From: Hydractinia symbiolongicarpus | Lineage: Eukaryota; Cnidaria; Hydrozoa; Anthoathecata; Hydractiniidae | DNA: 64,000 nt | Direction of reading: 5' to 3' | Assembly (NCBI RefSeq): GCF_029227915.1 | Contig: NC_079881.1 | Coordinates: forward strand, 29,675,501-29,739,500 | Part shown: positions 7,318 to 13,211 of the stretch, one piece after another | Numbering within the stretch: position 1 is the stretch's first letter | Layout of the letters: every line of letters starts with the position of its first letter | Notes under the pieces: model-generated | Told to the model about the DNA's origin: nothing | Databases searched by the model: none | Seen by the model: only the letters and a program-made list of their open reading frames with translations | Position numbers and translations under genes: made by a program

Positions 7318-8342
7318 ATGTCGAAACATATTCCCACAGAGAAGGAGGTAGAAAAATTAAGCAGTATTTACTATACCCCTGAAAATTTATGGACTGGTCG
7401 GAAGGCTGTTAAATTGCTCGCTGAGCACAGTGGACTACCTAAAAAGAAAGTCGTACACTGGCTATCTCGTCAGTTGCTGTGGCTCAGACATATCAAGGGG
7501 CCCAAGCGCATCAACTACCCGCATTTCACAATCACAAAGCCCAATGAAATGCATCAATTTGATTTGCTCTATATGCCTCATAACAAAGTACACAGTAACG
7601 TGTACAAATATATCCTCACAGGGATCGATGTAGCCTCGAGATACAAGGTAGCTAGACCATTGAGAACGAAGAAAGCCAGCGAAGTCGCTGACATGATCAA
7701 AGACATTTACGCGAAGCCCGGAGGCAAAGCAGGACCTTTACGTTATCCGAAGATCTTCCAGTGTGACAACGGTAGTGAGTTTAAGTCAGATGTGACAAAA
7801 CTGCTACAGGGCAAAGGGGTCGAGATTAAGCGCGCAACCACCAAATATCATCATACGTTCACAGCCTTTGTCGAGTCCTATAACAAGGTGCTTGCGGAGA
7901 GACTGTTCAAGACCCAGGATGCACAAGAGTTGGTCACTGATGAGACTAGTACCACATGGGTGAAACATCTGTACACCATCGTGCCATGATCGGCATGAAA
8001 CCTTCAAAAGCGATCAAGATGGATGAAGTCCTACTTAAGAAAGGCAAGGAATATCCCGAGGAAAAGCCGTTACCTGAGGACGGTCTTAACTTGTACCTGC
8101 TACAACCGGGAGAAGAGCATGGTGATGCGCAAAGACGTGCTACTGACGCCTGGTGGAGCAAAAAGACGTATAGAATCGATCGTGCTCTTGCTGAGACGGC
8201 CGTGTCAGCGGAAGGTCGTAGCCCGTCTAGCCGTCTTCTGTACTATTTGGCAGATGGGCCTGATCGAAGCTTTGTGGCAGAGGAGTTGATGCTGGTGCCG
8301 AAAGATGTTGAAGTACCTCCCGAACATGTTGAGGAGTGGTAA
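7318..8342 (+). pseudogene. Polinton integrase (RVE family), broken near the end of the core
   Basis: A retroviral-type integrase that would insert the element into host DNA. From the ATG at 7318 the catalytic residues are D82 (QFDLLYM), D150 (QCDNGSEF) and E186 (FVESYNK), a D-x67-D-x35-E spacing typical of the family. An upstream in-frame ATG at 7267 overlaps the previous gene. The N-terminal region is helical, with no obvious HHCC finger. The frame is lost near 7975-7990: it terminates at 7989 while the downstream part (MIGMKPSKAI and a C-terminal region ending RLLYYLADGPDRSF) continues in another frame to 8342, so a small deletion or frameshift lies there. The C-terminal part looks like the SH3/chromo-like region of Polinton integrases. 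The triad is intact, but the break should abolish the full-length product. Confidence 0.88.
8178..8218 (+). repeat. Mosaic copy of the DRLAA-associated word in the integrase
   Basis: GTGCTCTTGCTGAG here matches the + strand text of copy 3. The adjoining CCGTGTCAGCGGAAGG matches, in reverse complement, 10401-10420 next to copy 5. In protein this gives TAVSAEGR here and TVSAEGR at the C-terminus of the 10373-10774 protein. Confidence 0.55.
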
Positions 8343-9119
8343 GCTGACGATATTTTTTTTTTGTAATCTATCAGGGTTACAAAAAAAATCCTGGATCTCG
8401 ACAAGCTCCATCAATCTCTGATGTGTATAATTACGACCTAATCGAACGTGCCTTGGACGTTCAGGATTTACTTCAATGCATCCAATCTCTCGGAGCCAGT
8501 TGTAATGTACAATGGCATTTGGGGTTTCTGCAAGAACGACGAGTTGACCGTTGGGATGATCTGTTAAGTTGTTGCGAATCTTTTGCGCTACATAGCCTTG
8601 TTGCCCACATATAGCGACATACGGATATTCATCATCGTTATTCTTTTGTATTATAACCATTCCGTTATCCTTTCTAGGATCTTGCGCACATGGAACATGT
8701 CGCTGTCGTAGCTCTATGATTTCTTGCTCTTGTGCGGCTAACGTTTGATCCTTGTAATTCAAGCCGTTGTAGCGCAGAACCAGCTCCGCTTTCTTTTTTT
8801 CAACAAACCAATCCAAAAATGGTTCTGCTTCAGGTCTACCACACCTCAAGAGGAAGCAGTAAAGGCCTGGCTCTGTCAGCAAAACTGTGTTTGGGTGGAC
8901 AGATCTGTCCACCTCATCGAGCTCAGCAAAAAAAGCGTCGCCAAGCCGTATTTTGTACTTGTCGGGAACAAGTCTCTGAAGGGCTTTTACTCCCACCTCC
9001 CGCTTATAGCCCGCGGCTCTCCAAACATCGGAGGCAACGATGCATTGACCTTTATACTGACCTTTATACTGAAATGATCGGACTTGCTTTCCTTCAAAGT
9101 AATCAACCACAAGAGACAT
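8205..9119 (-). CDS. BRO-N domain protein
   Basis: The start at 9119 was chosen over an upstream Met at 9137 because TATAAGAAAG directly precedes it. Residues about 1-105 form a BRO-N (baculovirus repeated ORF) domain: FEGKQVRSF, then ASDVWRAAGY, VPDKYKIRLGD, and the typical LLTEPGLYCFLLRCGRPEAE with a following FLDWFVEK. BRO-N domains bind DNA and are common in large DNA viruses and phages. A short coiled coil (LAAQEQEIIELRQRH, resembling the DRLAA word) joins it to a C-terminal domain beginning DNGMVIIQKNNDDEYPYVAI, similar in style to the DUF3627-type partners of KilA-N/BRO proteins. The last about 60 residues are read through a hairpin (8355-8388) and antisense to the integrase, so the original end was probably near 8388 and the frame has been altered in the homopolymer. 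Confidence 0.8.
   Translation of the reverse strand: MSLVVDYFEGKQVRSFQYKGQYKGQCIVASDVWRAAGYKREVGVKALQRLVPDKYKIRLGDAFFAELDEVDRSVHPNTVLLTEPGLYCFLLRCGRPEAEPFLDWFVEKKKAELVLRYNGLNYKDQTLAAQEQEIIELRQRHVPCAQDPRKDNGMVIIQKNNDDEYPYVAICGQQGYVAQKIRNNLTDHPNGQLVVLAETPNAIVHYNWLREIGCIEVNPERPRHVRLGRNYTHQRLMELVEIQDFFCNPDRLQKKNIVSLPLLNMFGRYFNIFRHQHQLLCHKASIRPICQIVQKTARRATTFR
8355..8388. terminator. Hairpin between integrase and BRO genes
   Basis: TTTTTTTTGTAATC pairs with GGTTACAAAAAAAA around TATCAG: 14 pairs including one G-U. It lies 12 bases after the integrase stop and at the presumed end of the convergent BRO gene. Confidence 0.6.
8720..8750 (-). repeat. Diverged DRLAA-like word in the BRO gene
   Basis: The + strand text TTTCTTGCTCTTG and a terminal GATC align without gaps to copy 1 over 31 bases with about 20 matches. 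On the - strand it encodes DQTLAAQEQE. The relationship is weaker than for the other copies. Confidence 0.4.
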
Positions 9120-9129
9120 CTTTCTTATA
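9120..9129 (-). promoter_or_regulatory. TATAAGAAAG motif before the BRO gene
   Basis: On the - strand TATAAGAAAG abuts the ATG at 9119. Related words precede the genes starting at 9363 and 9567, which suggests a shared promoter class for this cluster. Confidence 0.45.
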
Positions 9130-9153
9130 CACGCCAAGGCTCAACCACAGTTT

Positions 9154-9180
9154 TTTTGTGATTCGAAAAAAGTCACAAAA
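9154..9180 (-). terminator. Hairpin after the 9181-9363 gene
   Basis: TTTTGTGA (9154-9161) pairs exactly with TCACAAAA (9173-9180) around an 11-base loop. It lies immediately beyond the stop codon of the - strand gene and upstream of the BRO start. Confidence 0.5.
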
Positions 9181-9363
9181 TTACTGGATCCAATAACGAA
9201 CACCAAGCTGAGGAAGCCATGGATATTTTTTGCATAACTCTTCAATATCCCGAGTCGTGTTTACCAGTTTGCTATCATCGTCATCATGCACTGCATCTAT
9301 CAGTCTGTCGTGGGCTCTCAAAAGAGCTTGATACACAGCTTTAATTACGCTCTCATTATCCAT
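9181..9363 (-). CDS. Small acidic protein, unknown (60 aa)
   Basis: An intact frame of 60 residues, helical and acidic, with a DDDD run (residues 27-30) and a C-terminus PWLPQLGVRYWIQ. The ATG at 9363 follows TATAAGAAAAG by one base, and a hairpin follows the stop directly; both support a real gene. No family is recognised. It lies in a - strand cluster between the ATPase fragment and the BRO gene. Confidence 0.5.
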   Translation of the reverse strand: MDNESVIKAVYQALLRAHDRLIDAVHDDDDSKLVNTTRDIEELCKKYPWLPQLGVRYWIQ

Positions 9364-9374
9364 CTTTTCTTATA
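9364..9374 (-). promoter_or_regulatory. TATAAGAAAAG motif
   Basis: On the - strand TATAAGAAAAG directly precedes the ATG at 9363. It belongs to the same class as the motif at 9120-9129. Confidence 0.45.
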
Positions 9375-9384
9375 TGTTAAGAGT

Positions 9385-9567
9385 CTAACCAACAATCTTG
9401 TAACTTCTAGGATGCTCCAGTCTTACGTACAAGCAAGCATGCTTTGACTTTTTCAGCTGAGCCTTAATAATGGAAATTTCTTCCCTACTTGAAATTACAT
9501 CGTTCTCTTCATGAATGAGCTCAAACTCCTTCCGATTCTTCGGATACCAGACAAAAAGCTGTTTCAT
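9385..9567 (-). CDS. Small charged protein, unknown (60 aa)
   Basis: An intact frame of 60 residues, beginning MKQLFVWYPKNRKEFEL and ending with basic and aromatic residues (HACLYVRLEHPRSYKIVG). A TATAAGAAG word lies 26 bases upstream, with a 6-bp stem hairpin (GATCCC/GGGATC, 9570-9592) in the leader. No family is recognised. Its upstream neighbour, the ATPase, ends abruptly, so this gene's leader may abut a deletion junction. Confidence 0.45.
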   Translation of the reverse strand: MKQLFVWYPKNRKEFELIHEENDVISSREEISIIKAQLKKSKHACLYVRLEHPRSYKIVG

Positions 9568-9592
9568 TTGATCCCTTACTGTTATTGGGATC

Positions 9593-9601
9593 TTCTTATA
9601 T
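9593..9601 (-). promoter_or_regulatory. TATAAGAAG motif and leader hairpin
   Basis: TATAAGAAG on the - strand lies 26 bases before the ATG at 9567. The hairpin 9570-9592 lies between them. The distance is larger than for the other genes of this class. Confidence 0.35.
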
Positions 9602-9608
9602 CTTTTTG

Positions 9609-9986
9609 TTAGTAACCGGAGACTATGTGATTGCGATGTCTACCCGAAACAGCTAGTTCTAGCAACGCACCACGAGTTTTGTCGAGACTCTCGTCGGCTA
9701 TCATATCGTCAACGATAAACAACGTCTCTTCGCCCGCCAACAATGACAGTTTTTGGATCCACTCGAAGAGTTGATCCTTGGGGTCCACCAGAAACACGTA
9801 GTCATCCCTCCATAGCGAGGATCTCTCTTGATAGGTCTTGTTCCAGCGGATTGTATGTTGTCGAATGTTGTCGAAATGCTGCCTATAATCGTTCTCAAGC
9901 AAATCCAGGACACGCTGCGTCTTGCCACAACTTGTCGGTCCAGTAAAGATTGCCGTATGCGGCTCCTTGACAATGTCTAGAGTCAT
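9609..9986 (-). pseudogene. Packaging ATPase (FtsK/HerA-A32-like), C-terminally truncated
   Basis: The A32-like ATPase of Polintons is thought to drive genome packaging into capsids. Seen: Walker A GPTSCGKT at residues 16-23, an intervening FLVDPKDQLFEW region, Walker B TLFIVDDM near residue 90, and the downstream LAVSGRHRNH motif. The frame then ends after 125 residues, where family members normally continue with the sensor region and are roughly twice as long. A deletion or frameshift near 9609-9630 is likely. The start at 9986 follows GAGTAAAATAAA. It lies upstream of two small genes on the same strand. Confidence 0.8.
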
Positions 9987-10120
9987 TTTATTTTACTCGT
10001 GTTTGCCTTGGGTAGACATGCTAGGGTGCTTACTTAGAGATGAAGCGGTTACCTTTTCTAATGTTCTCGCTTGCCCACATTGGTTGGGTATTTGTATAGT
10101 GTAGTCTTCTCGTTGGTCAA

Positions 10121-10363
10121 CTATTTTGGAGGCATCATGGAACGCTTATACCACCCTTGTTTTATCGCGTAATCGTCGAATAATATCGCTCCTGTCATAT
10201 ATCCAGCGAGCTTCAAGCCGTCCTCCATGTCCATCTTGGCCCCCGGTCTAGAAACTCCCAGAGCTTTTTTCGCGCCTAGCGCCAAGACAATAGTATAGGA
10301 TACTAGTCTGACAGATTCCCACAAGGAATCGACGACTTCTTTCTGATACTCTTTGCTGCTCAT
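10121..10363 (-). CDS. Small conserved Polinton membrane protein (80 aa)
   Basis: An intact frame. A charged N-terminus (MSSKEYQKEVVDSLWESV) leads into a hydrophobic segment (LVSYTIVLALGAKKALGV) and a second one (LKLAGYMTGAILFDDYAI), with a short basic tail. Two membrane helices are plausible. I recognise this small two-helix type from Polintons but know no function. The ATG at 10363 follows ACCTTAATAA. The gene begins 9 bases after the end of the 10373-10774 gene, so cotranscription is likely. Confidence 0.6.
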   Translation of the reverse strand: MSSKEYQKEVVDSLWESVRLVSYTIVLALGAKKALGVSRPGAKMDMEDGLKLAGYMTGAILFDDYAIKQGWYKRSMMPPK

Positions 10364-10372
10364 TTATTAAGG

Positions 10373-10774
10373 TTATCGCATCTTGAAAATGTCGATATGA
10401 CGTCCTTCCGCTGACACGGTCGCCAGGCGATCGCGTTGCTTTTGCGTGGGTTGAGACGGCCCTTGCTCATGCTGAGCCGCCAGGCGATCCGCTGGCGCAC
10501 CTGTGGAGACGGTTTCAGCAGGCTTCTTACGTATGTAATAGACTGCCACGCAAACGGCAAGTACGGCAATGCCTCCAGCGCCATAGAGATATGCACTGTC
10601 CGGGAACTTGTGAGGACTTGCGACAGGTTCCTGACCCTCTTGCGAAGTACTTTTGCCCAAGTTCTTCTGTAAGTCAGCCTTGTTCTTGCGATTCCATTCA
10701 GCAAGTCTCTTGCCAGCAGCAACACGACCCTCATTCTTCTTGGTTATGACTTGGTTAGATTGTTCTTCACTCAT
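10373..10774 (-). CDS. Small conserved Polinton membrane protein with DRLAA tail
   Basis: An intact frame of 133 residues. The N-terminal half is basic (NEGRVAAGKRLAEWNRKNK), followed by one membrane helix (YLYGAGGIAVLAVCVAVYYI) and a C-terminal tail with two copies of the repeated word: DRLAAQHEQ and DRLATVSAEGR. The GRVAAGKRLAEWNR stretch and the following helix fit a recurrent Polinton protein of unknown function. The tail looks like an addition built from the dispersed DNA word. The ATG at 10774 is preceded by CTAAATAA. Confidence 0.65.
   Translation of the reverse strand: MSEEQSNQVITKKNEGRVAAGKRLAEWNRKNKADLQKNLGKSTSQEGQEPVASPHKFPDSAYLYGAGGIAVLAVCVAVYYIRKKPAETVSTGAPADRLAAQHEQGPSQPTQKQRDRLATVSAEGRHIDIFKMR
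10402..10489 (-). repeat. DRLAA dispersed word, copies 5 and 6
   Basis: Copy 6 (10464-10489) reads TGCTCATGCTGAGCCGCC then AGGCGATC on the + strand. Copy 5 (about 10402-10432) has GTCGCCAGGCGATC joined to the CCTTCCGCTGACACGG module shared with the integrase. Both encode the tail of the 10373-10774 protein. Confidence 0.7.
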
Positions 10775-10983
10775 TTATTTAGACTTGCCCTTGGAAAAAT
10801 AGTAGGTGAAAAGAGGTTTTTATCAGAGGTTCTTCGATTGGGGGTAGAGGTGACTGTCGATTCAACAGGGACCTATAATGAAGGTAAGCCATTTATATCA
10901 ATGAATTTGGGGTTTATAATTTGATATTTGGAAGCAGCCGAAGCAAGTCAAAAAGAGCTACAAATGCTCAATTAAAGCTGGAA

Positions 10984-11016
10984 GTGAGGTGGCACAGGAT
11001 TCCTGTGCCACCCCAC
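10984..11016. repeat. Long near-perfect palindrome
   Basis: Arms 10984-10999 and 11001-11016 pair at 15 of 16 positions around a single base; the core is GGCACAGGATTCCTGTGCC. It is the strongest inverted repeat seen in the element and lies within the degenerate + strand frame. Confidence 0.65.
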
Positions 11017-11087
11017 TCCCTTACAGCGACGGCAAAGCTGTGTACATTTCCAAGTCTTTATCTGAAGTGCCCAGATCGGGGGTGGTA

Positions 11088-11110
11088 GTGGGGTACGTTT
11101 CATACCCCAC
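11088..11110. repeat. Palindrome GTGGGGTA / TACCCCAC
   Basis: Eight perfect pairs around a 7-base loop. It is the second of three inverted repeats within 215 bases. Confidence 0.5.
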
Positions 11111-11168
11111 CTACAACAAGGGGAAAGCCATCTACTGTTTTAAACGACCAAAGGCTGGCTTGGGCTAA

Positions 11169-11196
11169 AAATTTTGTAAAGAGCTTTACAAAATTT
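11169..11196. terminator. Perfect 13-bp stem hairpin
   Basis: AAATTTTGTAAAG (11169-11181) pairs exactly with CTTTACAAAATTT (11184-11196) around a 2-base loop. It abuts the stop of the degenerate + strand frame and lies downstream of the - strand gene ending at 11362. Confidence 0.6.
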
Positions 11197-11361
11197 CCTT
11201 GTAGTGACGAATCAGTGAATTTTCGACTTTTCTTAGAAATTCCTCTACGTATGCGCGGTTTTTCCGCCTTTACGAGAGTTCGGCTAGCGTTGCAGTCTTT
11301 CTCAAAACATTTCGGTACTGGTCTTCGTCTACCATCCAATACTGCCTTTTCAATTTTTTTG

Positions 11362-11982
11362 TTAATTATCTGACTGCTCCCCATCTTCTTCTTGCTGTTC
11401 ATCATCTCGCTCTTTATCTGTCTTATGTTTCACGGAGAGCTGAGTGTGATTAATGGTATGAGCAGCAACCAAGAGTGGCGCTAGAAATTTTCCAAAGGCA
11501 GAGTACACAAGGATCCCCAAATCTGCCATGGAGTCCTTGATAATCGGATCTTCCTCGATGTCTTTTTTCAGACCCTCCGCACTATCGAGTTGAACAACAT
11601 TACCTACGGCCTTTGCGTACATGCTAATCGCATGTGAAGATAGTGCCTTGGCGGTCTTTTCTCCTTTCTCGTGAATTTCACGTTGAACGAATTCCGCGTA
11701 CGCTTTTTCGATCACCTCATCTGATGCCTTGTCAACAAAGCTTTCAGTACATTTCTTCGGCAAGAGATGCTGTTTGCCTTTGCGTTTAGCATCCTTCAAG
11801 GCTTGACGTTTGTCGATACGTTTTTCTTTGGGTTGAAAGGCTTCCGCAGGTGTGTCTACAACATCAAATATAGCTGTAATCTCACTCATCTTTATTGACA
11901 CCCTTCTAAAACGCACAAAGCAGAGCACGATCAAGACGTACGGAAGGATTATTGTTACGGTGAGGCCTATGTCGTTCATCAT
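11362..11982 (-). CDS. Membrane-anchored charged protein, unknown
   Basis: An intact frame of 206 residues. N-terminal signal-anchor-like helix (DIGLTVTIILPYVLIVLCFV) followed by basic residues, a charged central region, a second hydrophobic stretch (LGILVYSAFGKFLAPLLVAA, about residues 155-175) and a very acidic, Gln-rich tail. The ATG at 11982 follows GAAAAATAAAA. An internal Met (MSEITAIFDVV) is an alternative start that would drop the membrane helix. I do not recognise the family. It is upstream of no same-strand gene that I trust; a basic overlapping frame at 11100-11405 is doubtful. Confidence 0.55.
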   Translation of the reverse strand: MMNDIGLTVTIILPYVLIVLCFVRFRRVSIKMSEITAIFDVVDTPAEAFQPKEKRIDKRQALKDAKRKGKQHLLPKKCTESFVDKASDEVIEKAYAEFVQREIHEKGEKTAKALSSHAISMYAKAVGNVVQLDSAEGLKKDIEEDPIIKDSMADLGILVYSAFGKFLAPLLVAAHTINHTQLSVKHKTDKERDDEQQEEDGEQSDN

Positions 11983-12014
11983 TTTTATTTTTCAAAACAA
12001 AACCCTCGCAAGGG

Positions 12015-12067
12015 AACCCTCTGGTTTTTTTTTTGTTTTTGTTGTTGTTGTTTGAACCCAGAGGGTT
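12015..12067. repeat. Inverted repeat flanking a T/G-rich tract
   Basis: AACCCTCTGG (12015-12024) pairs exactly with CCAGAGGGTT (12058-12067) around a 33-base T- and GTT-rich tract. It lies 33 bases upstream of the start of the 11362-11982 gene and could be an end signal or a regulatory structure. Confidence 0.45.
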
Positions 12068-12649
12068 TTTGATTCTGTGAGTATACCACTTAGAGCCTTT
12101 GGTTCACCATATCCAAGGTGTTTTTCAGCGCTGTCCTGCTTTGCAGGCTCAGCACACCTGCTCTTTATACTCTATACAGAATGTCGTGCTTGTACTACGC
12201 GTTAACGAAACCCACCTTTTTAAGTGAGCACTTTCAGAGGCCGTTCCTTGCACTGACATTTAACCGACATTTTGGCGCAATTTTCCCCGACTGGCACATT
12301 GTGTGGGAGAAACCGGGGCGAGACGGCCGCTTCCAGCTAGGACGTGCTCTCGCCCGCGCACTCCTACCCTTCCGCCAGGATCTAAGCTTGCTCCCATAAT
12401 TTTACCATAATTCGAGCTTGGTATAAAACTATTCAGTATCACCTTGAGTACTACCTGTGTGAAAATTCACGCATCACTGGCTAGCTCGTTTGCTGGTGAT
12501 GCAGAAAACCTCTTGATTATTCAGAAATGTGTTTATCATTTTTGAATGGATGAGGCAAATGAGTTTTATCTTGTTTCTACCGCTTCATACTGAAGAGGAG
12601 TGACTCAAAGTTTTGAGAAAATTTAAAATATTTTTCAACGCGGCCTACT
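12068..12649. other. Non-coding stretch of about 580 bases
   Basis: No convincing gene. A GC-rich core (about 12300-12370) differs from the surroundings. A GTATAAAAC word at 12421 resembles a TATA box on the + strand but has no gene behind it. Small hairpins occur at 12459-12470 (GTGAA/TTCAC) and 12471-12502 (GCATCAC/GTGATGC). An open frame at 12118-12399 has no supporting signal. Confidence 0.5.
12604..12617 (-). terminator. Small hairpin after the HNH gene
   Basis: CTCAAA pairs with TTTGAG around GT, about 33 bases beyond the stop of the HNH gene. It is shorter than other end hairpins and so only weakly supported. Confidence 0.3.
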
Positions 12650-13147
12650 TTACTCAGATATATATCGATGGCCCTTGCTTTGATTATCCTTGGTCCACAA
12701 GGGTAGCATGTTAGTATAGTGGAGCCTTGCTAATTGCACCTCCTCGCTGGGGTATTCCCCGTTCTCTCTGTATTTTAGTGGCACCTTGTGATCAAACTGC
12801 CACTGCCCTCGGTTTCCCCAGCACATCCCGTCCTTGAATTGGGCCTGGATATGACCGATAAATGTGCAGATATTGCATCCAAGGTACTCAGTAGACGCTA
12901 TTTCGGTATCATACCTTAGAGCAGCTTGAATCCTGGCCTTAATGAGGTCATACTTATACCCTGGGAAATCGCATATGTGGCATTGTCTTGTTCTTTTTTT
13001 ATGCGGGCATTTGCTACGTGCTATTGACGCGTTGTTACTATCGCGGCATTTGATACACAATTTTGTCAATTGACCGTTACGTTGACTCTTGAAATTGTCG
13101 AGTAAAAAAGAGTAATTACAGTGCGTACATTTTTTATAACCCTCCAT
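12650..13147 (-). CDS. Zinc-finger HNH endonuclease-like protein
   Basis: An intact frame of 165 residues. It opens with a C-x2-C...C-x2-C finger (KKCTHCNYSF to LCIKCRD), then a second Cys/His cluster (KCPHKKRTRQCHICDF), a helical part, and an HNH-type core: WQFDHKVPLKYR, then LHYTNMLPLWTKDNQSKG, which supplies the D-H, N and terminal K/H-type residues of HNH nucleases. Such proteins cut DNA and often act as homing endonucleases or in virus genome processing. The ATG at 13147 follows ACAAATAAAAA. The first finger has the same form as in the gene at 17402-17719, so the two are probably related. Placed after PolB on the same strand. Confidence 0.7.
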   Translation of the reverse strand: MEGYKKCTHCNYSFLLDNFKSQRNGQLTKLCIKCRDSNNASIARSKCPHKKRTRQCHICDFPGYKYDLIKARIQAALRYDTEIASTEYLGCNICTFIGHIQAQFKDGMCWGNRGQWQFDHKVPLKYRENGEYPSEEVQLARLHYTNMLPLWTKDNQSKGHRYISE

Positions 13148-13165
13148 TTTTTATTTGTTAATTTC

Positions 13166-13184
13166 TGTGAGGTACTACCTCACA
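13166..13184 (-). terminator. Hairpin after PolB
   Basis: TGTGAGGTA and TACCTCACA pair perfectly around one base. It lies 28 bases beyond the PolB stop and before the HNH start. Confidence 0.55.
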
Positions 13185-13211
13185 AAAATCCCGACAGGGA
13201 AACCTCACTAT

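Larger units (their letters stand above)
10802..11168 (+). pseudogene. Degenerate + strand frame with three short repeats
   Basis: Two overlapping open stretches without a clear continuous start. Three segments share a pattern of G-x-x-V, a variable part, then Y-x-x-G-K-x-x-(Y/F): GVEV with TYNEGKPFI (about 10838-10900), GSEV with PYSDGKAVYI (about 10982-11050) and GVVV with TYNKGKAIYC (about 11080-11140). The first and last are also alike in the preceding LSEV residues and in DNA. The final frame stops at 11166-11168, and a perfect 13-bp hairpin starts one base later, as at other gene ends. This suggests an old gene, now broken near 10880-10935. A small GT-AG intron at about 10884-10934 is an alternative. 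The family is unknown. Confidence 0.4.

Noticed and set aside
8732-9196. + strand frames opposite the BRO gene
   Set aside because: The - strand encodes a clear BRO-N domain; the + frames show no family pattern.
11100-11405. Basic 101-residue frame on the - strand (Lys/Arg-rich)
   Set aside because: It overlaps the end of the 11362-11982 gene, has no A/T start motif and runs straight through two strong hairpins. A short basic core-type protein ending near 11200 remains possible, but I cannot support it.
12118-12399. 93-residue + strand frame
   Set aside because: No recognisable family, no start motif and unusual composition in a GC-rich non-coding stretch.
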